A stretch of DNA of 60,000 nt. Origin: Strigamia acuminata. Lineage: Eukaryota; Arthropoda; Chilopoda; Geophilomorpha; Linotaeniidae. Shown here piece after piece: positions 55,978-60,000 of the stretch. The DNA lies in the NCBI GenBank assembly GCA_949358305.1, contig OX442316.1, positions 9,178,001 through 9,238,000 on the forward strand, given 5' to 3'. Below the pieces are notes generated by a model that saw only the letters and a list, made by a program, of their open reading frames with translations, searched no databases and had not been told where the DNA came from. Position numbers and translations under genes: made by a program. Numbering within the stretch: position 1 is the stretch's first letter; the number at the start of each line of letters is the position of its first letter.

Positions 55978-56755
55978 CATCGACATTTTTATTTTCAAAG
56001 TTAAATGTACGAATTTCGTATAATTTAATTTTTGTGAACCTTATTGTGCCCCTAGTGGACAAAAATATAAATATCTATTCAAAATAAAAAAAAATTGTGA
56101 TTATTTTGTCATAATAAACTATACGTTCATTTAACTTACATCTCTTTTGTTCGTTCGGGTGTATCAGAGTTTAAAAAACACTGGAACCATTTCTTCTCAC
56201 AAAATAAACATGGCGGAGTCGGGGTAAAGTCCGTACTCGATGGTTATTGGCGGATTTAAGAAAATTATGTAATTGTTCATGCAGAGATGCAGAGGCAATA
56301 AAACTTCATCCTCATGGCGTAAAATAAATAATTTAATTTAATTTAAATTTTGATAATGTTTTTAAATTTGTATTCAAAATCCAAAAAGATCTCGAATTTG
56401 AGCGAGGAAATAAGAAAAGTGACGCTATGACGTCACTCAAACTGGCGTCAACTCAAAATGCCGCTCGTAGATGTAGCATAATATTTTTCTGCGATTTCAT
56501 CAAAACTACGAAAATAAGGTAAGAAATTCGAATGAAAAATGGATCTCGATGTATAGATTGACTTAGGTAGTCAGGTTTACGAGATAATAACAGAAAACCG
56601 TAATTTGAAAATTTGAAATAATCGGTAAATGAAAATGAAATAATAAAACAAACAAAGGAAATTTTGAAGTTCCGTACGCGATACATCAAATGAGGACACT
56701 ATTATTTTGGTCAACATCGTAATTCGTTTGTTTTTGTTGAATTTGATTGTAGATA
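55978..56755. other. Spacer downstream of Lip7
   Basis: AT-rich, no gene I can support. Confidence 0.4.
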
Positions 56756-59700
56756 TTGGAACTAGAACTGCAGCTATTACTTAATGATGACACGAAACAC
56801 AACATCAGATTTTATTTCAACTGCGTCGCGGTAAGAAAACGGATCATTTTTTGACTTCTTGTTAATGATTCTAGTGTTTCGATTGTACCGAATTCGGCCA
56901 AGATCGCGGTTACGTAAGACGTAACAATATCTCGGACTAATTTTTGGTGTAACAATTGCATTTATTTGTTTGGTTTATGGGAAATGCTACACAAGAATTA
57001 CGAAAAAACTAATCTTTTTCGTTATGTTACTAACAATTACCGGTGTGTCTGTTTTACAGAAATATGACGTGAGTGGTGATTAGCAAAGGAAATAATTCTG
57101 GACGCAGGTTGCAAAGGATAAATAACTACGGTACGTGGTTCTTTTTAGCTTGGCCAACTAGTTAATACTGGTGTTTTATTAGCCCGTTAGAAGGGAAAAC
57201 CCGTTAGAAAGGTTTAAGCTGGCCAAGATTGGTGCAGGTTTCTATTTTATTTCAGATTGGTGTAATCGCATTGCAGCCTGCGAAGCCATCACGGAAAACA
57301 ACCAAAGGGTGACTATAGTATTTGTCTTTTCAATTGGCCTTTTTTTAAAGCCCATTTTAGAATTCTGATTTTTATTAAAAATCTATTGTATATTAACATG
57401 AACATACCGTACCATAAAAGAAAATCTTCTGATCAGTTTTTTTTCTCATAATGTTAAAAAAAAATTTAAAACTTTTTATTCCTAGGTATGTCCTTAGTTG
57501 AGGTCGTACTGACACTAGGTCAGGACACGTTTAGGGACTGTCCATACAACGTCACAAAAAATATCATATTGTTGGTTGCTCTATGTCATTTCGGCGCGTG
57601 TCGTCTCATGTGTGGACGGTTTCTTTGGATAAAATCCAACCTCAGGAATAGTTTGTAGAAACCCTCCAGAATGAGTGCTTACAAAAATTAAATGTTTGGA
57701 ATATTTGTAAGTTTTAGTCGTACAAAAGTGAATATTTATTAATGTTGACATGAAGCAATATGAAGTAACACGAAGCAACGAAACATGGAAGACTAGGAAT
57801 TGATGATGGAAGGAAACGTTCCAAATCATCAGCAGACTGTGAAGATCACCAGAAAGGTAGGAAAGAATAGAAGTTTTGTTGGTTTTGGTTTGCTTTAAAA
57901 CATGTTTTATTAAGGCAAAGTAAGACCATATTGTGAAATTCTCGTTTTAGATTCAAGATTCAACAGCAGTCTGTGAAAACCTCAATGAAGACACAAAAAA
58001 CATTTTATGGGCTAAAGGTTTAGATAGAATAGATGTGGCCATATTTAGATAGATAGTTTAGGGAAGTTTGTGTTCTAAATTTTGTTTGTATTTATTTAGT
58101 TACAACAACCTTTGGAAAAAATTATGGATCAAATTTTAAATACACTTAGGTATTTTGTTTGACTTAAATGTTTTCTATGCAATTAACGAGGACACGTAAA
58201 GATTGCTTTTTTTATCACATTCTGTATTGGTTTACCTTGAACGAATAATTTTTTTTTTTAATTTTACAGATTTAATTCATTTGTCATCACAATTATTGCA
58301 AGAGGATGAGCGGTATATCTAATTTTATCAAGCATATTAGAAGCTAATATAATAAATAACGAAGAAAATAAAATAGACGTATAAATTTCAAATAATTCAT
58401 CTTACTCAAAATACTATGTGTTCATGACATGAAATACAATTTCTGATAATTCAGTTTCCCGTACAGATCTGTCCTTCAAAATAAAGAATGAAGATTTGCT
58501 GATTGCAAAGAATAAAACGGTGCGTGGTTTACGTTTTCTTGGCCATCTGTATGGTTAGTATTTTCATTGGTCTTTATACATTTTATCTTTATTTTTATTG
58601 ATGTTTATTGTTTTATTGAAAAGGTGCAGTTATATTTTCGGTTATTATTTACATGGAAATGATTGCAGACTCATCTAAAACTTTTTTTTTCAACTACTTC
58701 GCAGTAAGAAAGCGGACGAATTAATTCATACGACTTGTAATTTTGGAGTTTTGCTTGTTAATATTACTAAAAAATTGCTATTGGTTTTTTTTTGTTTAAA
58801 GAAATATGACGTGAGTGGCCAGATTCAAAGGAAATTAATCTGGATGCAGGTTGCAAAGGATAAATTTAACTATGGTTGGTGGTTCTCTTTAGCTTGGTCA
58901 GCTAGTTAATATTGGTGGTTTTCATAGCCCGTTAGAAGGGAAAACCTGATAGAAAGGTTTCAGCTGGCCAAGATTGGTGCAGGTTTCTATTTTATTTCAG
59001 ATTTGCAAGAACGCATTGCAACCTGCGAAGCCATCACGGAAGACAACAAAGGGGTGACTAGTATTTATCTTATTTAATGGCCTTTTTTAAGCCCGCTTTA
59101 GAATTCTAACTTTTATTAAAATGTATTGTATTTTGACATGAACACAAACAAGAATCCCTAATCAATTTTATTTCAAAATTTAAAGAAAAAAAATTCATTC
59201 CTTAAATTTTTAATCTCTGGGTTTTTCTTTAGCTGAGGTCGTACTGACACAAGGTCAGGACACGTCTAGGGGCTGTCCATATAACTTCACTAAAACGTCA
59301 CATTCTTGGTGACCCTTTCCCATTTCGGTGCGTGTCGTCTCGTATATGGACGGTCTCTTTGGATAAAATCCAACCTCGGGAATAGTTTGTAGAAACCCTC
59401 CAAAAGTAGTAATAACACAAATTCAAAGTCTGTAATATTTGTAAGTTGTAGTAGTACAAAAGTGAATACGTATTAATATTGACATTAAACAATATGAAGT
59501 AACACGAAGTAACAGAAAATATGGAAGACTCGAGGAATTGCTGGAGTTTGATGGGAGGAAACATTCCAAATCACCTGCAGACTGTGAAGTTCATTAGAGA
59601 GGTAGGAAATTAAAGGGTTTTATTGTTTTGGTTTGCCTTTTAAGCATGTTTATTATTTGTAAGACGATATTGTGTAAAGCTCGTTTCAGAATTCAAGATT

Positions 59701-59850
59701 CAACAGCAGTCTGTGAAAACCTCATGAAGACGCAAAAAAACATTTTATGGGCTGTAGCTTTAGATAGAATAGATGTGGCCAAATTTAGATAGATAGGTGA
59801 AGGAAATTTTTATTTTTAATTTGTATTATTTAATTAATTTATTCATAGTT
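56756..59850 (+). repeat. Degenerate tandem duplication with exon-like blocks, unit about 1.74 kb
   Basis: Blocks at 57060-58015 recur at 58800-59765, for example 'agcccgttagaagggaaaac' at 57181 and 58926, and 'caacagcagtctgtgaaaac' at 57961 and 59701. Several conserved blocks look like plus-strand exons with splice signals: TTCAACTGCGTCGCG|GTAAGA (56832) with TTCAACTACTTCGCA|GTAAGA in copy 2; TTTACAG|AAATATGAC|GTGAGT; and a block ending GTGAAGATCACCAGAAAG|GTAGG. Another is TTTTAG|ATTCAAGATTCAACAGC..., reading IQDSTAVCENLNEDTKNILW, followed by one reading DLIHLSSQLLQEDE. I could not join a full gene and recognise no family. Either two diverged small genes or a decayed pair. Confidence 0.5.
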
Positions 59851-59925
59851 AAATAATGCTAATGAAATTGATGGAAGAATTCTATCGTATGAAATACGGT
59901 CAATCTGCTTACGGCCTGGCCTAGA

Positions 59926-60000
59926 GCAGGGCTACTTAAAAATTTTCCACTCGCGACCGCCTTTTGTTCGAGAAATTTGACCCGGGATATGTAAGTATGT
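59926..60000. mobile_element. hAT-like terminus at the window edge
   Basis: CAGGGCTACTTAAAAATTTT followed by CACTCGCGACCGCC resembles hAT-superfamily ends. The element runs off the window. Confidence 0.45.

Noticed and set aside
57581-59564. Two similar minus-strand frames (82 and 88 residues)
   Set aside because: They come from the tandem duplication and lie opposite the exon-like plus-strand blocks; no splice or domain support.

Overview
This is an AT-rich animal nuclear sequence. Genes are split by many short GT-AG introns, there is no operon organisation, and many small DNA transposons sit in introns and spacers. A complete Dscam-type gene with the arthropod domain order, plus a short TTAGG-type run near 47.1 kb, point to an arthropod. 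A single non-hypervariable Dscam paralog of this kind would suit a myriapod such as a centipede, where Dscam genes have multiplied, but that assignment is inference. Layout: 0-3.1 kb (+) holds three cysteine-rich secreted-protein genes, two of them a fresh tandem duplication. 4.1-16.2 kb (-) holds one complete Dscam paralog; I could join 33 exons in phase into about 1,852-1,866 residues: signal peptide, 9 Ig, 4 FN3, Ig10, 2 FN3, a transmembrane helix and a short tail. 17.5-19.8 kb (-) holds two tandem 95-residue secreted six-cysteine proteins. 20.9-21.3 kb (+) holds a small acidic secreted protein. 22.0-56.0 kb (+) is a tandem array of seven acid-lipase-like genes, here called Lip1 to Lip7, all with the same nine-exon, same-phase structure. 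A small secreted-peptide gene (26.3 kb) lies between Lip1 and Lip2, and a relic lipase exon lies upstream at 18.5 kb. 56-60 kb is a degenerate tandem duplication with exon-like conserved blocks that I could not identify. Mobile DNA fills much of the rest. It includes a Mutator-like element between Lip2 and Lip3 encoding FLYWCH, AT-hook and RING motifs, a GC-rich element between Lip4 and Lip5 that has captured a piece of the host splicing-factor gene SF3B2, a Copia remnant, hAT-like and Tigger-like ends, several TA-flanked MITEs, and a near-perfect 1.23-kb palindrome inside a Dscam intron. An unexplained hairpin-rich block of about 1.3 kb lies between Lip3 and Lip4. The lipases are predicted secreted or lysosomal hydrolases of the gastric/lysosomal acid lipase family, most likely digestive, and have diverged around the catalytic serine. 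The Dscam protein would act at the cell surface in homophilic recognition or immunity. I saw no tRNA, rRNA or CRISPR features.
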